The notes beneath the pieces are model-generated. The model did no database searches, was not told where the DNA came from, and was given only the letters and a program-made list of their open reading frames with translations. From contig CADEEL010000015.1 in the NCBI GenBank assembly GCA_902826335.1, forward strand, positions 1,929 to 65,928: a DNA stretch of 64,000 nt. The letters are read 5' to 3'. The stretch comes from an uncultured Alphaproteobacteria bacterium. Lineage in GTDB: Bacteria; Pseudomonadota; Alphaproteobacteria; Caulobacterales; Aquidulcibacteraceae. The translations under genes were made by a program, and so were the position numbers. Shown piece by piece: positions 23,802-33,113 of this stretch (position 1 is the first letter of the stretch; each line of letters opens with the position of its first letter).

Positions 23802-24656
23802 ATGAGTAGGGGACAGGAGCGACATCTAAGGCCCGCGCCGCGCGGCGTCGAGGTCACGCCGCGTCAGATTATGCACGAAGCCAAATCTCTCCGCTCCTAC
23901 GGCCGGATCAAGGGCCGCACACTGAAGCCGCGCCAGGCCGCGCTGCTGGAGACGCTGCTTCCGCTGATCACGATTCCCGGCGGGCCCATTACGCTCGACG
24001 AATTGTTCAAGCATTCCCCGCCCCCCTGCGGGGCGGGGGCAGGGGGTGGGGGGCGTCCAGAACAACCCCCAACGCTCAACACCGCATACCCCACACCCCC
24101 AACCCCCTCTCCGCAAGGGAGAGGGGGCGATATCCTCGAAATCGGTTTCGGCGGCGGCGAGCATCTCGTCGCTCAGGCGGCGGCAAATCCCGAAGCGCGC
24201 TTCATCGGCGTCGAGCCGTTCCTCAACGGCGTCGCCTCGTGCCTGCGCCATATTGAAGAAGCCGGCGCCGAGAAAATCCGCCTGCACCACGGCGATGCGC
24301 GCGATGTGATCGCGCGGCTGCCGAATGCGTCGCTTGACCTCGTCTACATCCTTTTCCCCGATCCCTGGCCCAAGGCGCGCCACCATAAGCGCCGCCTCAT
24401 CCAGCCGGCCTTCATTGAGGAACTGGCGCGCGTGCTGAAACCGGGCGGAGAAATCCGCTTCGCCACCGATTGGAAAGCCTATGCGGCCTGGACGCTGGAA
24501 TTGTTCCTGAAGAACGCGGATTTCACCTGGACCGCCGAATGCGCCGCCGATTGGCGTGAACCCTGGCCCGGCCACACGCCCACCCGCTACGAACAAAAAC
24601 GCCTGGGCGATACAGCGCCGATCTACTTGCGGTTCCTCGGCAACGAGACTAGATAA
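23802..24656 (+). CDS. trmB: tRNA (guanine-N7)-methyltransferase with in-frame repeat insertion
   Basis: TrmB methylates G46 of tRNA with S-adenosylmethionine. The 284-residue product shows SYGRIKGRTLKPRQAALLE, the SAM loop EIGFGGGEHL, LVYILFPDPWPKARHHKRRL and FATDWKAYA. Between ELF (69) and ILEIGFGGG (111) lies an extra Pro/Gly-rich stretch of about 40 residues encoded by a family D repeat. Normal TrmB proteins have only a short link there. The frame is kept and all catalytic motifs remain, so the gene is probably functional, with the insert as a surface loop. Confidence 0.94.
   Translation: MSRGQERHLRPAPRGVEVTPRQIMHEAKSLRSYGRIKGRTLKPRQAALLETLLPLITIPGGPITLDELFKHSPPPCGAGAGGGGRPEQPPTLNTAYPTPPTPSPQGRGGDILEIGFGGGEHLVAQAAANPEARFIGVEPFLNGVASCLRHIEEAGAEKIRLHHGDARDVIARLPNASLDLVYILFPDPWPKARHHKRRLIQPAFIEELARVLKPGGEIRFATDWKAYAAWTLELFLKNADFTWTAECAADWREPWPGHTPTRYEQKRLGDTAPIYLRFLGNETR
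24012..24131. repeat. Family D repeat inserted inside trmB
   Basis: CCCCGCCCCCCTGCGGGGCG and GGGGGCAGGGGGTGGGGGGC begin the element, and CCCCCTCTCCGCAAGGGAGA ends it, the same arms as the intergenic family D copies. The insert is a multiple of three and contains no stop in the trmB frame. Confidence 0.88.
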
Positions 24657-24696
24657 GCGCCTAAGTTCATCGCTGACGCTCTCGATGAGAGCATCG

Positions 24697-24733
24697 GCGG
24701 CGGTCCCGGGAGGGGCCGCCGCTTTTGGTTTTT
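24697..24733 (+). terminator. Probable intrinsic terminator after trmB
   Basis: GCGGCGG and CCGCCGC pair around a 12-base loop and run into TTTTGGTTTTT. It lies 40 bp beyond the trmB stop and separates trmB from the rimP operon. Confidence 0.7.
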
Positions 24734-24774
24734 CTAGGGTCCGAGACATGCGCGCGACGCGACGGCTGCGCCGA

Positions 24775-24919
24775 CCTCTCCCTCTCCCCCTGTGGGAGAG
24801 GGTGACCGCGAAGCGGCCGGGTGAGGGGTGTTCGCGCAACGCGGTGCAAGTGAACGCCTTCACCCCTCATCCGTCTCGGCCTTCGGCCTCGACACCTTCT
24901 CCCACAAGGGGAGAAGGAG
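24775..24919. repeat. Family D repeat abutting rimP
   Basis: CCCTCTCCCCCTGTGGGAGAG at one end and CTTCTCCCACAAGGGGAGAAG at the other enclose GCGAAGCGGC and TCGGCCTTCGGCCTCGAC. Its last bases (GGGGAGAAGGAG) form the ribosome binding site of rimP. Confidence 0.88.
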
Positions 24920-24920
24920 A

Positions 24921-25463
24921 ATGAAAGCCACCAACCCCGCCGAGGAAAAAGTCATCGCCGCCATCGAGCCGGCGGCGGCCGATTTGGGCTACCGCCTCGT
25001 GCGCGTGCGCCTCTCGGGCCTGCGCCGCAAACGCCTGCAAATCATGGCCGAACGCGCCGATGGCCAGATGGCGCTGGAGGATTGCGCGCGGCTCTCGCGC
25101 GCGCTCTCGCCCGTGCTGGACGCCGCCGATCCCATCGCCGGCGAATATGATTTGGAAGTCTCCTCGCCCGGCGTCGATCGCCCGCTCGTGCGCCTGGAGG
25201 ATTTCGCGCGCTTCGCCGGCCATGAAGCCAAGCTCGAAACCGCGCGGATGATCGATGGCCGCAAGCGCTTCAAGGGCGTGCTCGCCGGCGTCGACGGCGA
25301 TGTGGTCAAGATCGCGCTGGCGGAAGGCGAGGCGTCCATTCCTTTCGATTGGTTGGCCGAGGCCCGCCTCGTGCTGACCGACAAGCTCATCGAGGAAGAC
25401 TTGAAACGCGCCAAGGCGGCCGAGGTCGCTGCGGCTGAAGACGAGAAAAGGACCAAGCAATGA
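24921..25463 (+). CDS. rimP: Ribosome maturation factor RimP
   Basis: RimP assists maturation of the 30S subunit. The 180 residues include AAADLGYRLVRVRLSG, LEDCARLSRALSPVLDAADPI and YDLEVSSPGVDRPL, then the SH3-like C-terminal domain. The ATG at 24921 is preceded by GGAGAAGGAG, which belongs to the adjoining repeat. The stop overlaps nusA (ATGA). It is the first gene of the rimP-nusA-infB operon. Confidence 0.96.
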   Translation: MKATNPAEEKVIAAIEPAAADLGYRLVRVRLSGLRRKRLQIMAERADGQMALEDCARLSRALSPVLDAADPIAGEYDLEVSSPGVDRPLVRLEDFARFAGHEAKLETARMIDGRKRFKGVLAGVDGDVVKIALAEGEASIPFDWLAEARLVLTDKLIEEDLKRAKAAEVAAAEDEKRTKQ

Positions 25464-27097
25464 CCACCGCAGGCGTCTCGGCCAATCGCCTTGAAATCAT
25501 GCAGATCGCCGATGCGGTCGCGCGCGAGAAATCGATCGAGAAGGAGATCGTCATCGCCGCCATGGAGCACGCCATGCAGAAGGCCGCGCGCTCCCGTTAC
25601 GGCGCCGAACATGACATCCGCGCCAAGATCGATCCAAAGACCGGCGAGATGACGCTCGTCCGCGCCATGACCATCGTCGATGAATCGACTCTGGACGATG
25701 AAATCCGCCCCTTCAATCCGTCTACGGACCTTCTCCTCAAGGACGCCCTGAAGACGGACCCGGACGCCGTCATCGGCAAGGTCTATGAGGAATTGCTCCC
25801 GCCCATGGAGTTCGGCCGCGTCGCGGCGCAAACCGCCAAGCAGGTGATCAATCACGAAGTGCGCGAGGCTGAGCGCGAACGTCAGTATGAGGAATATAAG
25901 GATCGTGTCGGCGAGGTCCTGAACGGCATCGTCAAGCGCGTCGAATACGGCAACACCATCGTCGATCTCGGCCGCGCCGAGGGCATCATTCGCCGCAACG
26001 AGGCGATCCCGCGCGAAAACCTCCACCAGGGCGATCGCGTCCGCGCCTATCTCTTCGATGTGCGCCGCGAGCCCAAGGGCCCGCAAATCTTCCTCTCGCG
26101 CGCCAAGCCCGAATTCATGGCGCGCCTGTTCGCGCAGGAAGTGCCGGAAGTCTATGAAGGCGTCATCGAGATCAAGGCCGCCGCCCGCGATCCGGGTTCG
26201 AGAGCCAAGATCGCGGTCACCAGCCATGACAGCTCGATCGATCCGGTCGGCGCCTGCGTCGGCATGCGCGGCGCGCGCGTGCAGGCGGTCGTGGGCGAGC
26301 TTCAGGGCGAAAAGATCGACATCATTCCCTGGTCGCACGATCCGGCGACGTTCATCGTCAACGCGCTTCAGCCCGCCGAAGTCACCAAGGTCGTGCTCGA
26401 TCCCGAGGAGAGGCGCGTTGAAGTGGTGGTCGCCGAGGCGCAATTGTCGCTGGCCATCGGCCGGCGCGGCCAGAATGTGCGCCTTGCTTCCCAGCTCACC
26501 GGCTGGTCGATCGATATTTTGACAGAGGATGAGGAAAGCGCCCGCCGCCAGAAGGAATTCGCGGCGCGCACGCAGCTCTTCGTCGCCGCCCTCGAAGTGG
26601 ACGAAACATTCGCGCAATTGCTCGCCTCGGAAGGCTTCGAGACGGTCGAGGAAATCGCTTATGTCAACATCGAGGATCTCGCCTTCATCGAAGGCCTGAA
26701 CGAGGAGATCGCCGAGGAATTGCAGGCCCGCGCCGTCGATTTTCTCGATAAGCAAGCGGCCGAGCAGGACGCCAAGCGCCGCGAACTGGGCGTCGAGGAT
26801 GCGCTCATCGCCGTCCCGGGGCTGACTCTGCCGATGGCCATCGCGCTTGGCGAGAAGGACGTGAAAACCCTCGATGATTTCGCCGGCCTCACCGCCGATG
26901 ATCTGCGCGGTTGGTTCGAAACCAAGAACGGGGAGCGCGTGCGCGAGCCCGGCGTGCTCGATTCCTTCGCGCTGACCCAGGAACAGGCGGACGAATTGAT
27001 CTTGCACGCGCGCGTCGCCGCCGGCTGGATCGAGGCGCCGCCCGCTGAAGCCGCGCCGGAAGAAGAAGCGCCCCAAGAGGAAACAGAAGAGGCGTGA
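25460..27097 (+). CDS. nusA: Transcription termination/antitermination protein NusA
   Basis: NusA binds RNA polymerase and nascent RNA, modulating pausing, termination and antitermination. The 545 residues comprise the N-terminal polymerase-binding domain, S1 ([19 protein letters not shown]), KH1 ([20 protein letters not shown]), KH2 ([18 protein letters not shown]) and a C-terminal pair of helix-hairpin-helix repeats with an acidic tail. It overlaps rimP upstream (ATGA) and the ylxR gene downstream (GTGA). Confidence 0.98.
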   Translation: MTTAGVSANRLEIMQIADAVAREKSIEKEIVIAAMEHAMQKAARSRYGAEHDIRAKIDPKTGEMTLVRAMTIVDESTLDDEIRPFNPSTDLLLKDALKTDPDAVIGKVYEELLPPMEFGRVAAQTAKQVINHEVREAERERQYEEYKDRVGEVLNGIVKRVEYGNTIVDLGRAEGIIRRNEAIPRENLHQGDRVRAYLFDVRREPKGPQIFLSRAKPEFMARLFAQEVPEVYEGVIEIKAAARDPGSRAKIAVTSHDSSIDPVGACVGMRGARVQAVVGELQGEKIDIIPWSHDPATFIVNALQPAEVTKVVLDPEERRVEVVVAEAQLSLAIGRRGQNVRLASQLTGWSIDILTEDEESARRQKEFAARTQLFVAALEVDETFAQLLASEGFETVEEIAYVNIEDLAFIEGLNEEIAEELQARAVDFLDKQAAEQDAKRRELGVEDALIAVPGLTLPMAIALGEKDVKTLDDFAGLTADDLRGWFETKNGERVREPGVLDSFALTQEQADELILHARVAAGWIEAPPAEAAPEEEAPQEETEEA

Positions 27098-27768
27098 CGC
27101 GCGAACGCCGCTGCGCCGCGACGCGCGAAACGCTGCCCGAAACGCGCCTTGTGCGCTTCGCGGCCGCGTTGGACGGAGAAATCACGCCGGACGTCGCCGC
27201 CAAATTGCCCGGGCGCGGCGTCTGGATTCGCGCCGATCGCGCCGCCGTCGAAGCGGCGGTGAAAACGGATGCCTTCTCCCGCGCGCTGAAGTGCAAGACG
27301 CACGCGCCAGCCGATCTCGCCGATCGCGTGGAGGCGCGCCTCGCGCGCCGCTGCCTCGATCTGCTCGGCCTCATGCGCCGCGCCGGCGCGCTGGCGGTTG
27401 GGTTCGATCAGGTCGAGGCAGCGATTCGCGCGCATGCGCCGCCGGCCTTGATCGAGGCGGCCGATGGCGCGGCCGATGGTCGTGAAAAATTACTGCGCCT
27501 CGCGCTTGGTTTATGGGGCCGCGCGCCCCATCTCGCGGGCTGCTTCACGGCCGCCGAATTGGGCGTGGCGCTGGGGCGTGATCATGTGGTACACGCCCTC
27601 GTGCTCCAAGAGCGCATGGCGCAGCGCTGGGCGGCCGAAATTGGCCGCCTTTCCGGATTCCGCGCCATCGTTCCGGCCTCCTGGCCCGATTCCTGGACGT
27701 CCCATGGGCCTGCTTCGGCGGGCCTGGGGCGTCCTGATGCGGGCGAAGGCGACGTTCGCGCCGAGTGA
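27094..27768 (+). CDS. ylxR: YlxR-L7Ae-like RNA-binding protein
   Basis: The product has 224 residues. The first 80 or so form a DUF448/YlxR domain (RRCAATRETLPETRLVRFA, then GRGVWIRADRAAVEAAV). The rest resembles the YlxQ/L7Ae fold (CLDLLGLMRRAGALAVGFDQVEAAI). These are separate proteins in Firmicutes and fused in many alphaproteobacteria. The location between nusA and infB is diagnostic. The role is probably RNA or ribosome binding. The GTG start overlaps the nusA stop. Confidence 0.9.
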   Translation: MTRERRCAATRETLPETRLVRFAAALDGEITPDVAAKLPGRGVWIRADRAAVEAAVKTDAFSRALKCKTHAPADLADRVEARLARRCLDLLGLMRRAGALAVGFDQVEAAIRAHAPPALIEAADGAADGREKLLRLALGLWGRAPHLAGCFTAAELGVALGRDHVVHALVLQERMAQRWAAEIGRLSGFRAIVPASWPDSWTSHGPASAGLGRPDAGEGDVRAE

Positions 27769-27822
27769 ATCGGCGCGCGCGTTGAGCGAGAGAATGTGGA
27801 TGAGAGGCGCGCCGGAAACCGA

Positions 27823-30414
27823 ATGACGGACGGAACCGAACAGGAAAAACCAGCGGGCGGCCGCAAGCCCTTGACGCTGACGCGCACCACCCAATCGGGC
27901 ACGGTGCGCCAGAGCTTTTCGCACGGCCGCACCAAGGCCGTCGCCGTCGAGGTGAAGGAAAAGCGCGCCATCAATCGCCCTGGCGCGGCCGCCGCCGCGC
28001 CAGCCGCGCCCGGCCCAGGCGTGCCGCCGAATCTGGCGCGCCCCCAAACGCGCGCCGCGCCCAAACCGGCCGAGCCGCGTGAGCCGGCCGGAACTGTCCC
28101 CGGCGCCGCGCGCGGCGGCATCACCGATGACGAAGTCCGTCGCCGCCAGGAAGCCGTGCAACGCGCCATGGGTGAGCGCCAGGAGCGCGCCTCGCGCACG
28201 GCGGAGGAAGATCAGCAGCGCCGCGCGCTTGAGGACGCTCAGCGTCGCCGCGTGGAAGAAGAACAAGCGGCGCTTGAGGCCGAGGCGCGCCGCCGCGCCG
28301 CCCAGGAAGAGGCCGAAGCCCGCGCCGTCGCCGCCCGCACGCCCCAGCAGGCGCCGCAACAAACGCCGCAACCGCAAGCTCAGCCGCCGCAACAGGCGGG
28401 CGGGCCCGATCTCCTGTCCGAATTGGGCGGCCGCGTGAAAGCGGCGCGCAAGCCGCTGCCTGTCGCGCCGGTGAAGCCGACCAAGAAGGGCGCGCCCCAG
28501 CGCCGCGAAGGCAAGCTGACGCTCGACATGGTCGAGCGTATCACCGAGGGCGATGATGATCGCGTGCGCTCGCTCGCCGCGTATCGCCGCGCCCAGCAGA
28601 AGGAAAAGGAACGCCGCGCCAAATTGATGGGCGGCGGCGAACGCGAAGCGGTCAAGCGCGAAGTCATCATTCCTGAATCCATCACCGTGCAGGAATTGGC
28701 CAACCGCATGGCCGTGCGCGTCGCGGACATCATCAAGTTCATGATGCGCCAGGGCCAGATGCTCAAAATGAGCGATGAGCTCGACGCCGACACCGCCGAG
28801 CTGATCGCCACCGAGCATGGCCACGCCGTCAAGCGCGTCGCCGAATCGGACGTGGAAGAGGGGCTCGATGGCGATACCGATCCGCCCGAAACGCTCCAGC
28901 CGCGCCCGCCCATCGTCACCGTCATGGGCCACGTCGATCACGGCAAAACGTCTCTGCTCGATGCGCTGCGCCAGACCGACGTCGTCGCCGGCGAGCATGG
29001 CGGCATCACTCAGCACATCGGCGCCTACCAGGTGCGCCTGAAGGATGGCGCGCGCGTCTCCTTCCTCGATACGCCTGGCCACGCGGCGTTTTCCGCCATG
29101 CGCGCCCGCGGCGCCCAGGTGACGGACATCGTCATTCTTGTCGTCGCCGCCGATGACGGCGTCATGCCCCAGACGGTCGAGGCCATCAGCCACGCCCGCG
29201 CGTCCGGCGTGCCGATCATCGTCGCCGTCAACAAGATCGATAAACACGACGCCAAGCCCGAGCGCGTGTTGCAGGAATTGCTGCAGCACGAAATCGTCAC
29301 CGAGAATTTCGGCGGCGAAGTGCTGCATGTGGAAGTTTCGGCCACCCAGAAAATCGGCCTCGATAAATTGATCGAGACCATTCTGCTCCAGGCCGAATTG
29401 CTTGATTTGAAGGCCAATCCCGATCGCCCGGCCGATGGCGTCGTCATCGAATCGAAACTCGATCGCGGCCGCGGCGCCGTCGCCACCGTGTTGATCAAGC
29501 GCGGCACGCTGCGGCGCGGCGATATCGTCGTCGCCGGCGGCCAATGGGGCCGCGTGCGCGCCTTGACCGACGAACGCGGCCAGATGCTGCAATCGGCCGG
29601 CCCGTCTCAGCCGGTCGAGGTCATGGGCCTCGAAAACGTGCCCGATCCCGGCGATGTGCTGAACGTCGTCGAGAATGAAACGCGCGCCCGCGAAGTCGCC
29701 GATTATCGCCAGCGCGCCAAGCGCGCCCGCGCGGTTCCGGGCGCGGGAACGCGCACTTCCCTTGAAAGCATGATGGCGCGCTTCAAGGACTCCACCGCCA
29801 AGGAATTGCCCATCCTCATCAAGGCCGATGTCCAAGGCTCGGCCGAAGCCATCGCCGGGTCGCTGGATAAGCTGGCCCACGAGGAAGTCCGTGCACGGAT
29901 CGTTCATTCCGGCGTCGGCGCCATCAACGAATCAGACGTGCAATTGGCGAAAACGTCCGGCGCGCCGGTCATCGGCTTCAATGTCCGCGCCTCGAAGGAG
30001 GCGCGCGAACTGGCTGAGCGCGAAGGCGTCGAAATCCGTTATTACGCCATCATCTATGATCTCATCGATGACATTAAGGGCGTCATGTCCGGCATGCTCG
30101 CGCCGCTCACGCGCGAAAGCTTCCTGGGCAATGCCGAAGTGCTGGAAGTCTTCAACATCTCCAAGGTCGGCAAGGTGGCCGGCTGCCGCGTCACGGACGG
30201 CGTCGTGCGCAAAGGCGCCAAGGTGCGCATCCTGCGTGATAACGTCGTCATCCAGGAAATGGGCGTGCTGACCACGTTGAAGCGCTTCAAGGATGAAGTG
30301 AACGAAGTTCTCTCCGGCCAGGAATGCGGAATGAGCTTCGGGCCCTTCCAGGACATCAAGCAGGGCGACGTCATTGAGTGCTTTAATGTCGAAGTGGTTC
30401 AGCGTTCGCTCTAG
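27823..30414 (+). CDS. infB: Translation initiation factor IF-2
   Basis: IF-2 is the GTPase that brings initiator tRNA to the 30S subunit. The 863-residue product has a long Pro/Ala/Arg-rich N-terminal region with a coiled-coil stretch rich in Arg and Glu, then the IF2-N domain. The G domain follows ([45 protein letters not shown]), then domains II-IV. The ATG at 27823 gives the common MTDGTEQEK start; a GTG at 27796 is also possible. The gene ends directly at a family B hairpin. Confidence 0.97.
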   Translation: MTDGTEQEKPAGGRKPLTLTRTTQSGTVRQSFSHGRTKAVAVEVKEKRAINRPGAAAAAPAAPGPGVPPNLARPQTRAAPKPAEPREPAGTVPGAARGGITDDEVRRRQEAVQRAMGERQERASRTAEEDQQRRALEDAQRRRVEEEQAALEAEARRRAAQEEAEARAVAARTPQQAPQQTPQPQAQPPQQAGGPDLLSELGGRVKAARKPLPVAPVKPTKKGAPQRREGKLTLDMVERITEGDDDRVRSLAAYRRAQQKEKERRAKLMGGGEREAVKREVIIPESITVQELANRMAVRVADIIKFMMRQGQMLKMSDELDADTAELIATEHGHAVKRVAESDVEEGLDGDTDPPETLQPRPPIVTVMGHVDHGKTSLLDALRQTDVVAGEHGGITQHIGAYQVRLKDGARVSFLDTPGHAAFSAMRARGAQVTDIVILVVAADDGVMPQTVEAISHARASGVPIIVAVNKIDKHDAKPERVLQELLQHEIVTENFGGEVLHVEVSATQKIGLDKLIETILLQAELLDLKANPDRPADGVVIESKLDRGRGAVATVLIKRGTLRRGDIVVAGGQWGRVRALTDERGQMLQSAGPSQPVEVMGLENVPDPGDVLNVVENETRAREVADYRQRAKRARAVPGAGTRTSLESMMARFKDSTAKELPILIKADVQGSAEAIAGSLDKLAHEEVRARIVHSGVGAINESDVQLAKTSGAPVIGFNVRASKEARELAEREGVEIRYYAIIYDLIDDIKGVMSGMLAPLTRESFLGNAEVLEVFNISKVGKVAGCRVTDGVVRKGAKVRILRDNVVIQEMGVLTTLKRFKDEVNEVLSGQECGMSFGPFQDIKQGDVIECFNVEVVQRSL

Positions 30415-30415
30415 A

Positions 30416-30459
30416 GCGATGTCCGGCCAAGTGCGAACCGGTTGGCCGAAAGACATCGC
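30416..30459. repeat. Family B hairpin repeat, copy 2
   Basis: GCGATGTC / GACATCGC outer arms and CGGCCAA / TTGGCCG inner arms surround GTGCGAACCGG. It starts two bases after the infB stop. Confidence 0.88.
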
Positions 30460-30475
30460 GACAAACCAAAAAACA

Positions 30476-30514
30476 AGAGCCCCGATCCGAGTGAATCGGA
30501 TCGGAATTGGCTCT
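30476..30514. repeat. Companion hairpin, family C, copy 1
   Basis: AGAGCC / GGCTCT enclose a perfect 9-bp stem CCGATCCGA / TCGGATCGG with loop GTGAA. It follows the family B element by 16 bp, and the same B-then-C order recurs at 35365 and 46432. Confidence 0.85.
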
Positions 30515-31102
30515 AACGCGGCGGCCTTGATGGCCGCGGCGCTCCTGACTCTCATCGCATGCGCGCCCGCCGGCGAGGACGCGGAGGGTGAGCGCGCCTT
30601 CGGCGCGGCCATCACCGAGCCGGAAGCCACGCGCGTCGACGCCGTGCCGCAGGAAGAGCCGGGCCTGGCCCGCAATCGGTGGCGCGCCGTCAATGAATCC
30701 GCGCGCACCGTGACGGGTAACCTCACGGCGAGCCTGGAGGAGGGTCGTGGCGGCCCGCTCGCGCTCGCCTTCGCCAATGGCGTCACCTTGCGTGGCGAAT
30801 TGCTGACCGTGCATGACGCGTCCGCCCGCGTCGGCGGCCAGATCGCGAATTTTCGCGCATTGCTCGCCCTGCCGAGCCAGGTCGATGCGCGCGTTTATCG
30901 CGTTATTGACGAAACCGTCACCTTGAGCGCGGGCCAGGGTCTGTGCGGCGAAGCGCGCACCACGTCCGTCGCGGCGGCGGAATTCGTTGGCGAGGCTGGG
31001 CGCTGGGTGCTGCACATTGCGGCGTTTCGCGGCGCCGTCGCGCCGGGGGAGGGCGGCGATCCGGGTTTCTGCGGCGTGTTCGGCTTCGAGCAGCCGCAAT
31101 AA
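30491..31102 (+). CDS. Hypothetical lipoprotein between infB and rbfA
   Basis: A lipobox LIAC follows a hydrophobic stretch, so this is a lipoprotein of unknown function. The mature part holds an acidic and an NTGNLTASLEEGRGG-like low-complexity stretch and two cysteines near the C-terminus. The start is unclear. The GTG at 30491, inside the repeat hairpin, supplies an arginine for the signal n-region (MNRIGIGSNAAALMAAALL, 203 residues). The ATG at 30530 gives 190 residues but no positive charge. It is an unusual guest in the infB-rbfA junction. Confidence 0.65.
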   Translation: MNRIGIGSNAAALMAAALLTLIACAPAGEDAEGERAFGAAITEPEATRVDAVPQEEPGLARNRWRAVNESARTVTGNLTASLEEGRGGPLALAFANGVTLRGELLTVHDASARVGGQIANFRALLALPSQVDARVYRVIDETVTLSAGQGLCGEARTTSVAAAEFVGEAGRWVLHIAAFRGAVAPGEGGDPGFCGVFGFEQPQ

Positions 31103-31110
31103 TTCCCAGT

Positions 31111-31154
31111 GCATTTTCAACAAAAGTGGAGACCAGTTTTGTGTCCGAAAATGC
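31111..31154. repeat. Family B hairpin repeat, copy 3
   Basis: GCATTTTC / GAAAATGC arms with inner ACAAAA / TTTTGT around the core GTGGAGACCAG. It lies nine bp after the lipoprotein stop. Confidence 0.85.
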
Positions 31155-31169
31155 GCTCGCTCAATAAAT

Positions 31170-31221
31170 TAGACCGCTTTCAGACGGAAAACCGCTGCAA
31201 ACTCTTCCTGAAAGCGGTCTA
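31170..31221. repeat. Family B hairpin repeat, copy 4 (reverse orientation)
   Basis: Perfect 14-bp arms TAGACCGCTTTCAG / CTGAAAGCGGTCTA. The core, read on the minus strand, matches the copy at 45637 (GCAGCGGTTTTCCGT). It ends two bases before the rbfA ATG, so its right arm occupies the ribosome-binding position. Confidence 0.88.
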
Positions 31222-31223
31222 GG

Positions 31224-31652
31224 ATGAAGCCGCGCGCGCCATCGCATCGCGGGCCTGCCGGCCCAAGCCAGCGCCAATTGCGCGCCGGCGAACTTGTGCG
31301 TCACGCGCTGGTGGACATTCTTGCGCGCGAGGATGTGCGCGATCCGGATTTGAAGGGCGTGTCTGTCACCATCGGCGAAGTGCGCGCCTCGCCGGATCTG
31401 AGACACATGACCGTTTTCGTCGCCGCCTTGGGCGGCCAAGATCCCACACGGATCGCCGCCGCGCTGGGCCGCTGCGCGCCGTTTCTGCGCGGCCGGATGG
31501 GCAAACGCGTCGAGCTGCGCTTCACGCCGCAGCTCCATTTCCTGCCGGATATTTCTTATGACGAGGCCAGCCACATAGACGCCGTCCTGCGCCGGCCCGA
31601 AGTCGCCCGCGATCTCGCCGCGAAGACCGCGCCTGACGATGGCGAGGTCTGA
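31224..31652 (+). CDS. rbfA: 30S ribosome-binding factor RbfA
   Basis: RbfA helps mature the 5' end of 16S rRNA and is important in the cold. The 142 residues include [48 protein letters not shown] and [22 protein letters not shown], the KH-like fold. The start lies directly after a repeat hairpin. Its stop overlaps the truB start by one base (TGATG). Confidence 0.96.
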   Translation: MKPRAPSHRGPAGPSQRQLRAGELVRHALVDILAREDVRDPDLKGVSVTIGEVRASPDLRHMTVFVAALGGQDPTRIAAALGRCAPFLRGRMGKRVELRFTPQLHFLPDISYDEASHIDAVLRRPEVARDLAAKTAPDDGEV

Positions 31653-32605
31653 TGGGCCGCCGCTCCAAGGGCCTCGATATCGACGGCTGGATCATTCTCG
31701 ATAAGCCCGAGGATGTGACGTCGACGGACGCCGTCGCGCGGGTGCGCCGCATCTTCAACGCCAACAAGGCCGGCCATGCCGGCACGCTCGATCCGCTGGC
31801 CTCTGGCGTGCTGCCGATTGCGCTCGGCGAAGCGACCAAGACCGTGCCCTATCTAGTGGAAGCCGAAAAATCCTACGTCTTCACGGTGCGCTGGGGCGTC
31901 TCCACCGCCACCCAGGATCGTGAGGGCGCCATCATAGCGCAAAGCGACGTGCGCCCCACGCCGGACGCGATCCGCGCCGCGCTCACGGCGTTCGAGGGAA
32001 AGATCGAGCAGGTCCCGCCCGCCTACAGCGCCATCAAGGTCGAGGGCGCGCGCGCCTATGATCTCGCCCGCGCCGGCGAGACGGTTGAGCTCAAGCCGCG
32101 CACCGTCGTGCTCCACGCCATCGAATTGCTGGAGACGCCCAGCCCGGACGAATCCGTGTTCTCGATGCGCTGCGGCAAGGGCTTCTACGTCCGCGCCCTG
32201 GTGCGCGATCTCGCCGCCGCCCTGGGCGCGGAGGGCCATGTCGCGGCCCTGCGGCGCACCTGTGTCGGCCCGTTTCACGCTGACCGCGCCGTCCCTCTCG
32301 ACGATCTCGTTGAATTGGGCCATAAGGGCGCCGCGTCCGAACGCCTCGAACCCGTTGAGACAGCGCTGGCCGACATCCCGGCGCTCGCCATAAGCGGGGA
32401 GGATGCGTCCAAGCTCAGGCAGGGACGGCCGATCGTTCTCCTTCCCCACGTGGTGGAGACGCTCAAGAGCAAATTCCAAACCCGCACCGTGTCCGGCCAA
32501 GACGCCTCACGGGCGGCTTTGGCGTTGTGCGAGGGCAAGGCTGTTGCGCTGGGCGACGTGCGGGCGGGCCAATTCAAGCCCATCCGCGTCTTTCATCTGT
32601 CCTGA
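31652..32605 (+). CDS. truB: tRNA pseudouridine(55) synthase
   Basis: TruB makes pseudouridine 55 in the T loop of tRNAs. The 317 residues show [22 protein letters not shown], the catalytic aspartate in [40 protein letters not shown] and the [19 protein letters not shown] block. It follows rbfA with a one-base overlap. Confidence 0.97.
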   Translation: MGRRSKGLDIDGWIILDKPEDVTSTDAVARVRRIFNANKAGHAGTLDPLASGVLPIALGEATKTVPYLVEAEKSYVFTVRWGVSTATQDREGAIIAQSDVRPTPDAIRAALTAFEGKIEQVPPAYSAIKVEGARAYDLARAGETVELKPRTVVLHAIELLETPSPDESVFSMRCGKGFYVRALVRDLAAALGAEGHVAALRRTCVGPFHADRAVPLDDLVELGHKGAASERLEPVETALADIPALAISGEDASKLRQGRPIVLLPHVVETLKSKFQTRTVSGQDASRAALALCEGKAVALGDVRAGQFKPIRVFHLS

Positions 32606-32621
32606 TCAGGAGTAATGGACG

Positions 32622-32891
32622 ATGTCGATTGCAGTAGAGCGCAAGTCTGCGCTCATCAAGGAACATGCCCGCGGCAAGGCCGACACCGGCTCGCCGGAAG
32701 TGCAGGTGGCGATCCTCTCGGAGCGCATCACCAACCTCACCGAGCATTTCAAGACGCACAAGAAAGACAATCACTCGCGCCGCGGCCTTCTCAAGATGGT
32801 CTCGCAGCGTCGGCGCTTGCTCGATTATCTCAAGGAGCGCGACGAGGCGCGCTACAAATCGCTGATCGAAAAATTGGGCCTGCGTCGCTGA
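32622..32891 (+). CDS. rpsO: 30S ribosomal protein S15
   Basis: The 89 residues are the full S15 length, with [48 protein letters not shown] and a final LGLRR. S15 binds the central domain of 16S rRNA. In most bacteria it precedes pnp, as here. Confidence 0.98.
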   Translation: MSIAVERKSALIKEHARGKADTGSPEVQVAILSERITNLTEHFKTHKKDNHSRRGLLKMVSQRRRLLDYLKERDEARYKSLIEKLGLRR

Positions 32892-32902
32892 GGCGCGAGG
32901 CT

Positions 32903-33036
32903 CGCCCCCTCCCCTTGAGGGGAGGGGGTTGGGGGCGGGGTGAACCGCCGCATCCGGCTATGTTGTGATCGTCGAGGTTCGTTGAGCCCGGCGCCCAGCC
33001 TCACCCCACCCCTTTCCTTCCCCACTAAGGGAGGGG
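32903..33036. repeat. Family D repeat between rpsO and pnp
   Basis: CGCCCCCTCCCCTTGAGGGG and GGGTTGGGGGCGGGGTGA face TCACCCCACCCCTTTCC and CCACTAAGGGAGGGGC. It occupies the rpsO-pnp spacer. About 75 bp without recognised features remain before the pnp ATG. Confidence 0.82.
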
Positions 33037-33113
33037 CATCGCACATCGATTGTCGTTGTGCGCCGTACGCGGCGACCGGGCATGGGGCTCGCTCGCCAGG
33101 AAGAGAGAGTCAC

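Noticed and set aside
22432..23805. A 457-codon plus-strand frame opposite the aldehyde dehydrogenase
   Set aside because: The product is rich in His, Arg and Asp without motifs, the usual shadow of a GC-rich gene.
24989..27076. A 695-codon minus-strand frame opposite rimP and nusA
   Set aside because: It is antisense to conserved genes; the length comes from high GC with few stops.
27511..29907. A 798-codon open frame on the minus strand opposite infB and the ylxR gene
   Set aside because: It is the mirror of two certain genes in GC-rich DNA, and its translation has no domain and shows skewed, low-complexity composition.
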